Positions 1 to 7,302 of a stretch of DNA of 12,461 bases are shown piece by piece. This DNA comes from Actinomycetota bacterium (GTDB lineage Bacteria; Actinomycetota; Acidimicrobiia; Acidimicrobiales; Iamiaceae). The stretch spans positions 1 through 12,461 of the forward strand of contig JAFDWI010000030.1 of NCBI GenBank assembly GCA_018268545.1, in the 5' to 3' direction. Position numbers and translations under genes: made by a program. Below the pieces are notes generated by a model. The model did not search any database. It was not told the origin of the DNA and saw nothing but the letters and a program-made list of their open reading frames with translations. Position 1 is the first letter of the stretch. Each line of letters starts with the position of its first letter.

Positions 1-2
1 AA

Positions 3-416
3 GCCGCGCTCGCGTTCGCCGTGGTCGTCAAGCTCACGCGAACCCTCGCGATCATCCCGATCTGCATCGTGCTCGCATGGTGGTGGAACCGCCGATCCCG
101 CGTCGACATGACCGCCGCCGACGTCGACGACGCTCGGCGGCGGGTTCCGCTTCGGCGCATCTTCCCGATGTTCATCCTCGGGTTTCTCGCCGCGGTCGGG
201 ATCAACTCGCTCGGCGTGATCCCCCACGCGTGGCAGCATCCCCTCGCCACGCTCGCCACCTGGATGATCACCGCGGCGCTCGCCGCGATCGGGCTGTCGA
301 CCAAGTTCCGCGACATCCGAACCGCCGGGTTCCGACCGATCCTGTTGGGCGCGATCCTGTGGGCTTGCCTGGCGGTACTCAGCCTGGGCCTGCAGGCGGC
401 AACCGGAACGTTCTGA
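3..416 (+). CDS. YeiH/UPF0324-family membrane protein, C-terminal part
   Basis: This is the 3' end (137 codons) of a gene entering from the left edge; the reading frame is open to base 3. Near the start it shows the family-like stretch V-V-K-L-T-R followed by a hydrophobic helix ending in A-W-W-W-N-R-R. After a short polar loop come three more hydrophobic segments (roughly FPMFILGFLAAVGI, TWMITAALAAIGL, ILLGAILWACLAVLSLGL). This pattern matches the C-terminal half of the conserved integral membrane family Cons_hypoth698 (UPF0324, E. coli YeiH), often annotated as putative sulfate exporter. The substrate is not established for the family as a whole. The gene stops 40 bp before the stop of the convergent MerR gene, and I see no strong terminator between them. 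Confidence 0.8.
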   Translation, partial: AALAFAVVVKLTRTLAIIPICIVLAWWWNRRSRVDMTAADVDDARRRVPLRRIFPMFILGFLAAVGINSLGVIPHAWQHPLATLATWMITAALAAIGLSTKFRDIRTAGFRPILLGAILWACLAVLSLGLQAATGTF

Positions 417-455
417 TCAGCCTGGCGCCGTCATCGACCGGCCGGGCACGAACGG

Positions 456-926
456 TCACGCCTCGGCGGCCGCCGTCGTCCCGTCCAGCTCGGGCTCGCC
501 CATCTCGGCCGCGATGCCCCGCAGCCGCTCGAGGTGGGCCTGGAGGTCGCGGTCGAAACCGGCGAGCACCGCGATCTTGTCGGCGACCTGCCGGCGCAGC
601 CCGTTGTCGATCTCGATCGCCTCGGCGAGGATCTCACGACGCCGCGCCCGTGTCACACCGCGCTTCGCCTCGGCCCGCATGTCGGCGAGACGGTCCTCGG
701 CCGCGAGGATCTCCCCGATTCGCTCGAGGTCGAAACCCATCACGTTCCGGAGTTCGAGGATCCGCTCGGCCCTGGTGACGTCGGCGTCCGAGTAACGCCG
801 GTTCCCACCTTGGGAGACACCGGCCGGATTCATCAGGCCGAGTTCCTGGTAGTAGCGGAGCGTGCGCGTCGACACCCCGAGCTTGCGGGCGACCTCGCCG
901 ATCCGGTGGGGTGCCTCGTCGTTCAT
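456..926 (-). CDS. MerR-family transcriptional regulator
   Basis: A 156-aa cytoplasmic DNA-binding protein. Residues 7-75 form a MerR winged helix-turn-helix: R-I-G-E-V-A-R-K-L-G-V-S-T-R-T-L-R-Y-Y, then G-G-N-R-R-Y-S-D-A-D-V in the wing. The rest is a long charged helix suited to the antiparallel dimer coiled coil. There is no cysteine anywhere, so it is not a thiol-metal or SoxR-type sensor. There is also no sizeable ligand domain beyond the helix. The start ATG overlaps the stop of the upstream exporter gene (ATGA, 923-926), and a GGAGG lies 9 nt upstream inside that gene. It is therefore the second gene of an exporter-regulator operon and most likely controls its own operon. The inducer cannot be read from the sequence. 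Confidence 0.9.
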   Translation of the reverse strand: MNDEAPHRIGEVARKLGVSTRTLRYYQELGLMNPAGVSQGGNRRYSDADVTRAERILELRNVMGFDLERIGEILAAEDRLADMRAEAKRGVTRARRREILAEAIEIDNGLRRQVADKIAVLAGFDRDLQAHLERLRGIAAEMGEPELDGTTAAAEA

Positions 927-2827
927 CGCGATCGGCCTCCGCCACCGACGGTCACCTCGATCTCGCCAGACCCCGGCGCCGCGTCGACGACACCACCGGA
1001 CGCCACAGCGCCTGCGAGATCAGCGCTCTCCGACTTCATGTCCGCGGCCTCCTCCGGGTTGACGTAGTAGCCCCCGCGCAGCCACGATGCGGCCGCCGCG
1101 ATCAGGCACATGAGCGCCGCAGCGGAGAACGCGATGAACAGCCCGTCCTTGAAGGGTTTGGAGATCAGGTTCGGGAAGAACGTCTTGCCGATCAACGCGT
1201 TCCGGTTGGCCTCGGGCAACGAGCACAACAACGATACATCGCCCGGTGGGCACGTCACCTCGTCGGTCGTCTTCACCTCATCCGCAGCGAGCGGCCGCCC
1301 GTCCGGGGCGATCTTGGAGAGGATCCCCTTCATCGGGTTGTAGCCGAGGAACGCCGCGAACAGATCCGCGACCGGCGGTTCGTGGGCGACGCCGTCGGCG
1401 ACCTGGACCGGCACGCCCTGCGCCCTGAGGCCACTGGACATGGTCGACGGCAGCGACGACGACAGCCCGGCGACCATCAGCGAGAAGAACAGCCCGATCG
1501 ACAACAGCATCCCCGCGTTGAAGAACGTCATGCGCATGCCGTTCGCCGCTCCTCGCTTCGCGGGTGGCACCGCGTTCATGATCCCCGTGGTGTTCGGCGC
1601 CGCGAACACGCCCATCGACAAACCGTTCAGCAACAGGAGCGAAGCGAAGATCGGGAACGAGAAGTCCGCGGGAAGGAACATCAACAGGATGAACGAGATC
1701 GTCGCTCCGATCATCCCGCCGGTCGCGAAGGGCCGGGCGCCATAGCGGTCCGACAGCCAACCGGCGGTCGGGCCCGCCAGCAGGAATCCGAGGGTGAGGG
1801 GAAGCATGTAGATGCCGGCCCACAACGGGGTGCGTTCGAAGCTGTAGCCGTGCAGCGGCAACCAGATGCCCTGGAGCCAGATGATCAACATGAACTGCAG
1901 CCCACCCCGTCCGATCGAAGACAACAGCCCCGACAGGTTGCCGAAGCTGAACGCCCGGATCTTGAACAGGTCGACATGGAACATCGGGTCGTCCACCCGG
2001 GTTTCGATCCACACGAACAGCAACAGGATCGCGATGCCGCCGATCAGCTCGAACAGCACCCACGGGCCGGTCCATCCCATGTTCGAGTGCCCGTGGGGCA
2101 TGAGGCCGTAGGTGATCCCGATGAGGACCATGACCAGTCCGACGGCGAACGTGAGGTTCCCCCACCAGTCGATCTTCGCGTCGGTGGTCGTGCCGACCTC
2201 GCGGAGCTTCCAGTAGGCCCATGCGGTGCCGAACAGGCCGATCGGCACGTTGATCCAGAACACCGCGCGCCAGTGGATGTCGGCGAGGAACCCACCGGCG
2301 ATGAGACCGATGAACGACCCGGCGATCGCGGCGACCATGTTGATCCCCATGGCCATCCCACGTTCCTTGACGGGGAACGCGTCGGTGAGGATCGCGGTCG
2401 AGTTCGCCATGATGAGCGCTCCACCGGTGCCCTGGACGACCCGCCAGGCGATCAGCCACATCGCTCCGTGCGATCCGGTCCACGGGCACAGCGAGAGTGC
2501 CAGCGAGGCGAGCGAGAACACGAGGAAGCCCGCGTTGTACATCTTGACGCGCCCGAAGATGTCACCGAGGCGCCCCAAGGTCACGACCAGGGCTGCGGTG
2601 ACCACCATGTAGCCCATCAGCATCCACAGCAGGTAGACGACGTTCGAGGGTTGCAGCGGATCGAGCCCGATCCCCCGGAAGATCGCCGGCATCGAGATGA
2701 GCACGATCGACGCGTCCAACGACGACATGAAGATGCCCAAGGTGGTGTTGGAGAGGACCGTCCACTTGTAACGGTCCTGGGTCTCGAGGGCTCCACCCGG
2801 GTTGTCGGGTGCAACGGTGGTACTCAT
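923..2827 (-). CDS. DHA2 (EmrB/QacA-type) MFS multidrug exporter
   Basis: A 634-aa inner-membrane proton/drug antiporter of the 14-helix DHA2 group. Visible signatures are a TM1 segment F-M-S-S-L-D-A-S-I-V-L, motif A as G-R-L-G-D-I-F-G-R-V-K-M-Y after TM2, and a motif-C-like G-T-G-G-A-L-I-M-A-N-S. Many hydrophobic helices follow. Between the last two helices lies a ~100-residue soluble loop (about residues 455-558) with two cysteines nine residues apart, which is large for the family. The C-terminus ends in an acidic and Gly-rich tail. I chose the ATG at 2827 over an in-frame ATG at 2863 because AGGAG lies 4 nt upstream of it and the 12 extra residues are an unconserved S/R-rich stretch. It is translationally coupled to the MerR gene. 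The substrate is unknown. Confidence 0.92.
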   Translation of the reverse strand: MSTTVAPDNPGGALETQDRYKWTVLSNTTLGIFMSSLDASIVLISMPAIFRGIGLDPLQPSNVVYLLWMLMGYMVVTAALVVTLGRLGDIFGRVKMYNAGFLVFSLASLALSLCPWTGSHGAMWLIAWRVVQGTGGALIMANSTAILTDAFPVKERGMAMGINMVAAIAGSFIGLIAGGFLADIHWRAVFWINVPIGLFGTAWAYWKLREVGTTTDAKIDWWGNLTFAVGLVMVLIGITYGLMPHGHSNMGWTGPWVLFELIGGIAILLLFVWIETRVDDPMFHVDLFKIRAFSFGNLSGLLSSIGRGGLQFMLIIWLQGIWLPLHGYSFERTPLWAGIYMLPLTLGFLLAGPTAGWLSDRYGARPFATGGMIGATISFILLMFLPADFSFPIFASLLLLNGLSMGVFAAPNTTGIMNAVPPAKRGAANGMRMTFFNAGMLLSIGLFFSLMVAGLSSSLPSTMSSGLRAQGVPVQVADGVAHEPPVADLFAAFLGYNPMKGILSKIAPDGRPLAADEVKTTDEVTCPPGDVSLLCSLPEANRNALIGKTFFPNLISKPFKDGLFIAFSAAALMCLIAAAASWLRGGYYVNPEEAADMKSESADLAGAVASGGVVDAAPGSGEIEVTVGGGGRSR

Positions 2828-2831
2828 GCGG

Positions 2832-2836
2832 CTCCT
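2832..2836 (-). promoter_or_regulatory. Shine-Dalgarno site of the MFS gene
   Basis: On the minus strand AGGAG sits 4 nt before the ATG at 2827, with a second AGGA just upstream. It decides the start in favour of 2827. This gene is SD-led, unlike the leaderless-type genes elsewhere in the window. A TTGACG -35-like word lies upstream (minus strand, 2916-2911), but I cannot pair it with a convincing -10. Confidence 0.6.
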
Positions 2837-2967
2837 GTTCCTGCTCGATCGATCCAGGGACAATCACCCAACTTCGACGGTCTCGACGGGCTGGATCCTC
2901 TAGATCATTACGTCAACGGAAGCTTTTCGCGAAGTTCACGTTCACGTCAAATCCCCACCCCGAAAAG

Positions 2968-3104
2968 CTCGAATGTCGGGGCGCAAGGTGCGTATCGTGC
3001 ACTTCAGCGCGCTGCATTCAGTAAGCGCGCTCGGGGAAGCGAAGTGCTTGCGCAATGCAGCGCGCTCAAGTGCGCATAGCGCACTTGACGCCCCGACATT
3101 CGAG
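2968..3104. repeat. large imperfect inverted repeat (REP/MITE-like palindrome)
   Basis: The outer arms are a perfect 16-bp inverted repeat: ctcgaatgtcggggcg at 2968-2983 against its complement at 3089-3104. Inside, the arms stay complementary with small bulges and end in a perfect 13-bp pair, agcgcgctgcatt at 3006-3018 against 3054-3066. A ~35-nt centre remains. The palindromic octamer AGCGCGCT occurs three times (3006, 3024, 3059), and AAGTGC/GCACTT words recur, so the element looks built from smaller palindromes. More weakly, ccccacc (2953-2959) pairs with ggtgggg (3109-3115). A 3-bp aag flanks both ends, too short to prove a target duplication. It is non-coding. It could be a REP/BIME-type extragenic palindrome, a MITE remnant or a cruciform control element. 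Confidence 0.85.
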
Positions 3105-3111
3105 AAGCGGT

Positions 3112-3166
3112 GGGGCGGGGGCGGGGGCGGGGGCGGGAGCGGGAGCGGGGGCGGGGGCGGGGGCGG
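3112..3166 (+). repeat. GGGGGC hexanucleotide tandem repeat, G-quadruplex-prone
   Basis: A GGGGC start is followed by eight hexamers at 3117-3164: three GGGGGC, two GGGAGC, three GGGGGC, then GG. All G-runs of three or more lie on the plus strand, separated by one C or by AGC-type loops, a textbook G-quadruplex arrangement. The tract ends 26 bp before the probable valS -10. It would lie upstream of a leaderless transcript, or in the 5' UTR if transcription starts further left. Such low-complexity arrays are prone to length change by slippage. Confidence 0.9.
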
Positions 3167-3191
3167 TTCGGGGTGACACACGACGCACCGG

Positions 3192-3197
3192 TACCCT
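3192..3197 (+). promoter_or_regulatory. probable -10 box for valS (TACCCT)
   Basis: TACCCT fits the actinobacterial -10 pattern TANNNT and lies 9 nt before the ATG at 3207. There is no Shine-Dalgarno sequence before either candidate ATG. This points to a leaderless or nearly leaderless transcript starting around 3204-3207. No good -35 is visible; gtgaca at 3173-3178 is too close for standard spacing. Confidence 0.5.
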
Positions 3198-3206
3198 GGG
3201 ATGATC

Positions 3207-5831
3207 ATGACCGCGAACGCGACCGACCACCCCCAGGTGCCCGACAAGCCGTCATTGGACGGGTTGGAAGACAAATGGGATCGAGCCTGGAGCGCACAGG
3301 GCACCTACGCGTTCGACCGGACGGTGCCACGCGGCGAGGTGTTCAGCATCGACACACCACCGCCCACGGTGTCGGGCAACCTGCACATGGGTTCGGTGTT
3401 CGGCTACGTCCAGACCGATGCGATCGCCCGCTATCAGCGCATGGCCGGCAAGGCGGTGTTCTACCCGATGGGCTGGGACGACAACGGGCTGCCGACCGAA
3501 CGCCGCGCCCAGAACTACTTCGGCGTGCACTGCGACCCGACACTCCCCTACGACCCCGCTTTCACGGCGCCGGGACGTGAAGGGCTCGACGCGGACGGAA
3601 AGAAGGTCAAGCGCACGGCGGGTTGCTCACGGCGGAACTTCGTCGAGTTGTGCATCGAACTGATCACCGCGGATGAAGCCGTGTTCGAGGCGACCTGGCG
3701 GCGCATCGGGCTGAGCGTCGACTGGTCACACCTGTACCAGACGATCTCCGACGACGCCCGCGCTGCCTCGCAGCGCGCGTTCCTGCACAACTTCGCCCGG
3801 GGCGAGGCCTACCAGGCCGACGCGCCGACCCTGTGGGACGTCACCTTCTCCACGGCGGTCGCCCAGGCCGAGCTGGAAGACCGGGAACAGCCGGGCGCCT
3901 ACCACCGGCTTGCGTTCCACCGGATCGACGCCACCGGCGCGCCCACGGGCGACGACGTGTTCATCGAAACCACCCGACCCGAACTCCTTGCCGCCTGTGT
4001 GGCGCTCGTCGCTCACCCCGATGACGATCGTTACGCCCCGCTGTTCGGCACCGAGGTGGCCACGCCGGTGTTCGGCGTGCGCGTGCCGGTGCTCGCCCAC
4101 CCGCTCGCCGAGAAGGACAAGGGCTCGGGCATCGCGATGATCTGTACTTTCGGTGACACCACGGACGTGACCTGGTGGCGTGAGCTGGAGTTGCCGACGC
4201 GAGCGATCATCGGTCGCAACGGTCGTATCCGCACCGAGACACCCGACTGGATCATCGCCGCGGGCCCCAACGCAACGGCCGCCTACGAGTCACTCGCGGG
4301 CAAGACGGTCTTCGGCGCCAAAGAGCAGATCGTCGAGTTGCTCCGGAACTCGGCCGAACTGATCGGCGACCCGAAACCGCTCACCCACCCGGTGAAATTC
4401 TTCGAAAAGGGCGACAAGCCGCTCGAGATCGTCACGAGCCGCCAGTGGTATTTCCGCAACGGTGGCCGCGATCCCGAGCTTCGGAGGAGGTTCGCCGAGC
4501 GCGGCACCGAACTGGCCTGGGTGCCCGATCACATGCGGCACCGGTACGCCCATTGGGTCGACGGGCTCAACGGCGACTGGTTGGTGAGCCGCCAACGCTT
4601 CTTCGGCGTGCCGATCCCGGTCTGGTACGCGGTTGGCGACGACGGCGAGATCGACTACGACACGGTCTACGTGCCCGACGAGGCGTCGCTCCCCGTGGAC
4701 CCGTCGAGCGACTGCCCACCCGGTTTCGAAGAGGCCCAGCGGGGGCGGCCCGGTGGCTTCGTCGGCGAAGCCGACGTGCTGGACACCTGGGCGACGTCGT
4801 CGCTCACCCCACAGATCGCGTGTGGCTGGGGCCGCGACGATGACCTGTTCGCACGCACCTTCCCGATGGACCTGCGTCCGCAAGGCCCGGAGATCATCCG
4901 CACCTGGCTGTTCGACACCGTGGTGCGCGCCCACTTCGAACACGACGCGCTGCCCTGGAAGCGGGCGACGATCAACGGTTGGATCCTCGACCCCGACCGT
5001 AAGAAGATGTCGAAGTCCAAAGGCAACGTGGTCACCCCGATCGCCTTGTTGGAGACCTACGGGACCGATGCGGTCCGCTACTGGTCGACGTCGGCACGCC
5101 CCGGCACCGACACGGCTTTCGACGAGGGCCAGTTCAAGATCGGGCGTCGCCTCGCGATCAAGATCCTGAACGCGTCACGATTCGCCCTCAACTCGGGTGC
5201 GACCGACCTCGACCCGCGCCACGTGACCGCGCCCGTCGACCGGGCGCTGCTGTGTCGCCTCGCCGCTGTCGTCGACGCGGCGACCACCGCGTTCGAAGCG
5301 TTCGACTACGCGCGCGCACTCGAGGTCACCGAGACGTTCTTCTGGGGTTTCTGCGACGACTACCTCGAGTTGGTCAAGGGGCGCGCGTACGGCTCCGGTG
5401 ACAACGAGGCGGCGACCGCGTCGGCCCGTGCCACGCTCGCGATCGCACTGGACGCGGTCCTGCGTCTGTTCGCACCCTTCCTTCCCTTCGTGACCGAGGA
5501 GGTCTGGTCGTGGTGGCGCCACGGCTCGGTCCACACCAGCACCTGGCCGAACGGCGCCGATGGCGACTGGCCGACCGCAGACAACGACGACGTGCTCGTG
5601 GTGGCCGCCGATGTGCTCGGTGCGATCCGCCGTGCGAAATCGGATGCGAAGGTGTCGATGAAGACCCGCGTGGTGAATGTGGCGGTCGTCGACACCGACG
5701 AACGCTACGCTGCACTCGACGTCGTGCGCGGCGACGTGATGGAAGCCGGTGTCGCCGACGGGATCTCCTTCGACGAACGCGTCGATCGTGAGCCCCCTCG
5801 GATCGACGTAGACCTGTACATCGAGGATTGA
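3207..5831 (+). CDS. valS: valine--tRNA ligase, archaeal-like type
   Basis: A class Ia aminoacyl-tRNA synthetase that charges tRNA-Val in the cytoplasm and edits misactivated threonine. Counting from ATG 3207 (874 aa), the HIGH motif is H-M-G-S at 60-63 after P-P-P-T-V-S-G-N-L. P-M-G-W-D-D-N-G-L-P-T-E-R-R follows soon after. The CP1 editing domain spans about 190-370, with E-T-T-R-P-E-L-L near 254 and K-G-S-G-I-A-M-I-C-T-F-G-D. S-R-Q-R-F-F-G-V-P-I-P-V-W-Y and D-T-W-A-T-S-S-L lead to K-M-S-K-S at 600-604. An anticodon-binding helical domain ends the protein, with no C-terminal coiled coil of the E. coli type. The D-D-N-G-L-P-T-E signature is that of the archaeal-like ValRS group. An ATG at 3201 is in frame (two more residues), but it lies only 3 nt behind the -10, so I prefer 3207. 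Confidence 0.95.
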   Translation: MTANATDHPQVPDKPSLDGLEDKWDRAWSAQGTYAFDRTVPRGEVFSIDTPPPTVSGNLHMGSVFGYVQTDAIARYQRMAGKAVFYPMGWDDNGLPTERRAQNYFGVHCDPTLPYDPAFTAPGREGLDADGKKVKRTAGCSRRNFVELCIELITADEAVFEATWRRIGLSVDWSHLYQTISDDARAASQRAFLHNFARGEAYQADAPTLWDVTFSTAVAQAELEDREQPGAYHRLAFHRIDATGAPTGDDVFIETTRPELLAACVALVAHPDDDRYAPLFGTEVATPVFGVRVPVLAHPLAEKDKGSGIAMICTFGDTTDVTWWRELELPTRAIIGRNGRIRTETPDWIIAAGPNATAAYESLAGKTVFGAKEQIVELLRNSAELIGDPKPLTHPVKFFEKGDKPLEIVTSRQWYFRNGGRDPELRRRFAERGTELAWVPDHMRHRYAHWVDGLNGDWLVSRQRFFGVPIPVWYAVGDDGEIDYDTVYVPDEASLPVDPSSDCPPGFEEAQRGRPGGFVGEADVLDTWATSSLTPQIACGWGRDDDLFARTFPMDLRPQGPEIIRTWLFDTVVRAHFEHDALPWKRATINGWILDPDRKKMSKSKGNVVTPIALLETYGTDAVRYWSTSARPGTDTAFDEGQFKIGRRLAIKILNASRFALNSGATDLDPRHVTAPVDRALLCRLAAVVDAATTAFEAFDYARALEVTETFFWGFCDDYLELVKGRAYGSGDNEAATASARATLAIALDAVLRLFAPFLPFVTEEVWSWWRHGSVHTSTWPNGADGDWPTADNDDVLVVAADVLGAIRRAKSDAKVSMKTRVVNVAVVDTDERYAALDVVRGDVMEAGVADGISFDERVDREPPRIDVDLYIED

Positions 5832-5838
5832 ACAGCCG

Positions 5839-6540
5839 ATGAGCCGTCGGAATCTCGAGGAAACCCGGACGCTGCTGCTCGACACGGGCGTGGACATGCT
5901 CGTCGGATCGGGCACCGACGTGACCATCGGCAAGCTCGATCTCACCGAGGTGTCGACCCGCGCCGGCATGGCCAGCGCGGGCAGCGCCTACAAGATCTGG
6001 CCCGACCAGGACGCCTATCGGCGAGACCTGCTGCGTCATTTTCTCGACCGCTCCTTCAACATCGGTTCGGAAGACTTCTTCGCCGACATGGTCGACTTCG
6101 AGCCCACAACCGCGCCGACGCTCGATGCGCTGATCCGTTCCTTCGATGACCGGACCCCGGAAGAACGCGCCACCGAGTCGGCGAATTTTGCCGCGTACGT
6201 CGCGCTGTGGCTCGCAGCACTGCACGACGACGACCTCGCAACGAGTCTCGAAACCGGCGACAGCGTCAGCCTCAACTGGTTCACCGAGCTGTATGCAGCC
6301 GCGACCGTCGGTTACGGGCTGGAATTTATTCCCCCGCTCACACCGCTGCTGTTCGCGATCGTGGCGAATGCAGCAGTCGAAGGCTTCGACATCCATCGCG
6401 CCGTGCACCCAGCCGTTGCCCAGCGCGAGTTGACGATCGACGACGATGACGGCAATCCGCGCACGTGGACCCTCCTCAGCTGCACGCTCCGGGCACTCGT
6501 CGACGCGTTCACTCGCCCGATCACCGAGACACCGGCATGA
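5839..6540 (+). CDS. TetR-like regulator, subtype A (TetR-1)
   Basis: A 233-aa protein. Residues about 6-60 form a TetR-type three-helix DNA-binding domain: E-E-T-R-T-L-L-L-D-T-G-V-D-M-L, then R-A-G-M-A-S-A-G-S-A-Y-K-I-W-P-D-Q-D-A-Y. The recognition segment (S49-Q57) carries K-I-W-P-D-Q where ordinary TetRs have Y-x-H/Y-F-x-S/N-K. The remaining ~165 residues form an alpha-helical ligand/dimer domain with the family-wide marks Y-G-L-E-F-I-P-P and a C-terminal F-T-R-P. The gene begins 7 bp after the valS stop (weak GAGG 12 nt upstream) and may be read from the valS transcript. Its last codon overlaps TetR-2. It is closest to the second half of the fused gene at 7336-8901. The target and ligand are unknown. 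Confidence 0.85.
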   Translation: MSRRNLEETRTLLLDTGVDMLVGSGTDVTIGKLDLTEVSTRAGMASAGSAYKIWPDQDAYRRDLLRHFLDRSFNIGSEDFFADMVDFEPTTAPTLDALIRSFDDRTPEERATESANFAAYVALWLAALHDDDLATSLETGDSVSLNWFTELYAAATVGYGLEFIPPLTPLLFAIVANAAVEGFDIHRAVHPAVAQRELTIDDDDGNPRTWTLLSCTLRALVDAFTRPITETPA

Positions 6541-7226
6541 CGAAGCGTCGGTCGCTGGATGAAACACGCGACGTCCTGCTCGTCACCGGGGCCGCCATGC
6601 TCGACGAACACGGCCCGCGGATCACACTCGATCGCATCACCATGATCGATGTCTGCCGCGAAGCGGGATTCAAAACCGCGGGAAGCGCCTACAAGATCTG
6701 GCCGAACCAGGCCGCGTTCCACGACGACCTGTTGCATCACCTCATATCCCGATCATCGCCCGGCGACGACGCGCTCGGATCGGTTGCCGAAATGCTTGCC
6801 GCGCATGCTCCCGACGAGCTCACGCTCGCCGAGATGATCCGCATCGCAGGTGTGGCCACGCTCGCGGCTCTCGAGGGCGGGTATCCCACGTACCTCGTGC
6901 TGTGGCTCGCTCGGCGCACGGATCCGGAGTTGTCGGCCGACACCGTGCAACCCGAAGCCGAATGGTTCGGGGTGTTGTGCGCGTTCATCACCGGACTCAT
7001 GGAACAGTTCGACCTCGAGTTTGTTCCGCCGTTCGACATCGAGGCGTTCGCCGTTGCGCTGTCGGCAATCGCCGAAGGCATGATTCTCCGGCGTCGAGCG
7101 ACGCCGGACCTCGTTCCCGACCACGTCGACCTGCCATCTGGTCCCGACGGCACACTCCAACCCTGGACGCCGCTCGCGATCGGGTTCAAAGCGATCTTCG
7201 ACGCCTGGACCCGACCGAAGCCGTAA
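6537..7226 (+). CDS. TetR-like regulator, subtype B (TetR-2)
   Basis: A 229-aa paralogue of its neighbours. The DNA-binding domain runs from about residue 6 to 62: D-E-T-R-D-V-L-L-V-T-G-A-A-M-L-D-E-H-G, M-I-D-V-C-R-E-A-G, then G-S-A-Y-K-I-W-P-N-Q-A-A-F (S50-Q58). The C-terminal domain has the shared F-D-L-E-F-V-P-P-F-D and ends W-T-R-P-K-P. I chose the ATG at 6537, which overlaps the TetR-1 stop (ATGA) and aligns with the M-A-K-R-R start of the fused gene. An upstream in-frame ATG at 6465 would lie inside TetR-1 and has no homologous counterpart. The 4-bp overlap without its own SD implies translational coupling and near-equal amounts of TetR-1 and TetR-2. It is closest to the first half of the fused gene. 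Confidence 0.85.
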   Translation: MTKRRSLDETRDVLLVTGAAMLDEHGPRITLDRITMIDVCREAGFKTAGSAYKIWPNQAAFHDDLLHHLISRSSPGDDALGSVAEMLAAHAPDELTLAEMIRIAGVATLAALEGGYPTYLVLWLARRTDPELSADTVQPEAEWFGVLCAFITGLMEQFDLEFVPPFDIEAFAVALSAIAEGMILRRRATPDLVPDHVDLPSGPDGTLQPWTPLAIGFKAIFDAWTRPKP

Positions 7227-7235
7227 CGGGCCACC

Positions 7236-7250
7236 TCGACCGGCCGTCGA
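7236..7250 (+). other. short stem-loop after TetR-2
   Basis: TCGAC-CGGCC-GTCGA, 5-bp perfect arms with a 5-nt loop, begins 10 bp after the TetR-2 stop. No T-tract follows, so an intrinsic terminator is doubtful. It may be a weak terminator-like hairpin or a chance palindrome in GC-rich DNA. Confidence 0.3.
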
Positions 7251-7285
7251 ACCGCACCCCACAGTATCCGCTCGGGTCCCGTGTG

Positions 7286-7302
7286 ACGTGCGTGACCCAC
7301 GT
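7286..7302. promoter_or_regulatory. palindromic operator candidate before the fused TetR gene
   Basis: ACGTGCGTGACCCACGT is a 17-bp near-perfect palindrome: the outer five bases of each side pair exactly, with one mismatched pair and the central base inside. It touches the -10-like TACTGT at 7302-7307. Length, symmetry and position are those of a TetR-family operator that blocks RNA polymerase, so autoregulation is the simplest reading. The inner word gtgacccacg (7292-7301) has a near copy, gtgacacacg, at 3173-3182 before valS. Confidence 0.55.

Larger units (their letters stand above)
2828..3206. other. 379-bp intergenic region between the exporter operon and valS
   Basis: This region separates the divergent exporter operon and valS. 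From left to right it holds the leader of the exporter, a direct repeat of acgtcaa (2910-2916 and 2945-2951), a tandem gttcac pair, the large inverted repeat (2968-3104), the GGGGGC tract (3112-3166) and the probable valS -10. Short open frames crossing it encode poly-Gly or poly-Pro from the repeat and have no homology-like features. I see no RNA gene or T-box-type leader. Confidence 0.6.

Noticed and set aside
2850..2897. gatccag ... ctggatc inverted pair as a MerR operator
   Set aside because: The arms are 7 bp with a 34-bp gap and do not sit between a recognisable -35 and -10, so I cannot support it.
911..3079. A 722-codon plus-strand open frame over the exporter gene
   Set aside because: It is a high-GC shadow of the MFS gene, rich in R, D, Q and H with no domain pattern. 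The opposite strand has clear membrane helices and MFS motifs.
2968..3166. CRISPR array
   Set aside because: The repeats are one inverted pair and a 6-bp tandem repeat, not regularly spaced direct repeats with unique spacers.
2968..3206. T-box or other riboswitch leader of valS
   Set aside because: No conserved T-box antiterminator word is present in this interval. The hairpin is a simple long palindrome, and the -10 box appears to lie downstream of it.
2942..3304. Small open frames giving poly-Pro (minus) or poly-Gly (plus) proteins
   Set aside because: They are produced by the GGGGGC tract and the inverted repeat, and one runs into valS. No supporting start signal.
5374..6567. Long minus-strand open frame over valS and TetR-1
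   Set aside because: It has Arg-rich low-complexity translation and lies antisense to two well-supported genes, so it is a compositional artefact.
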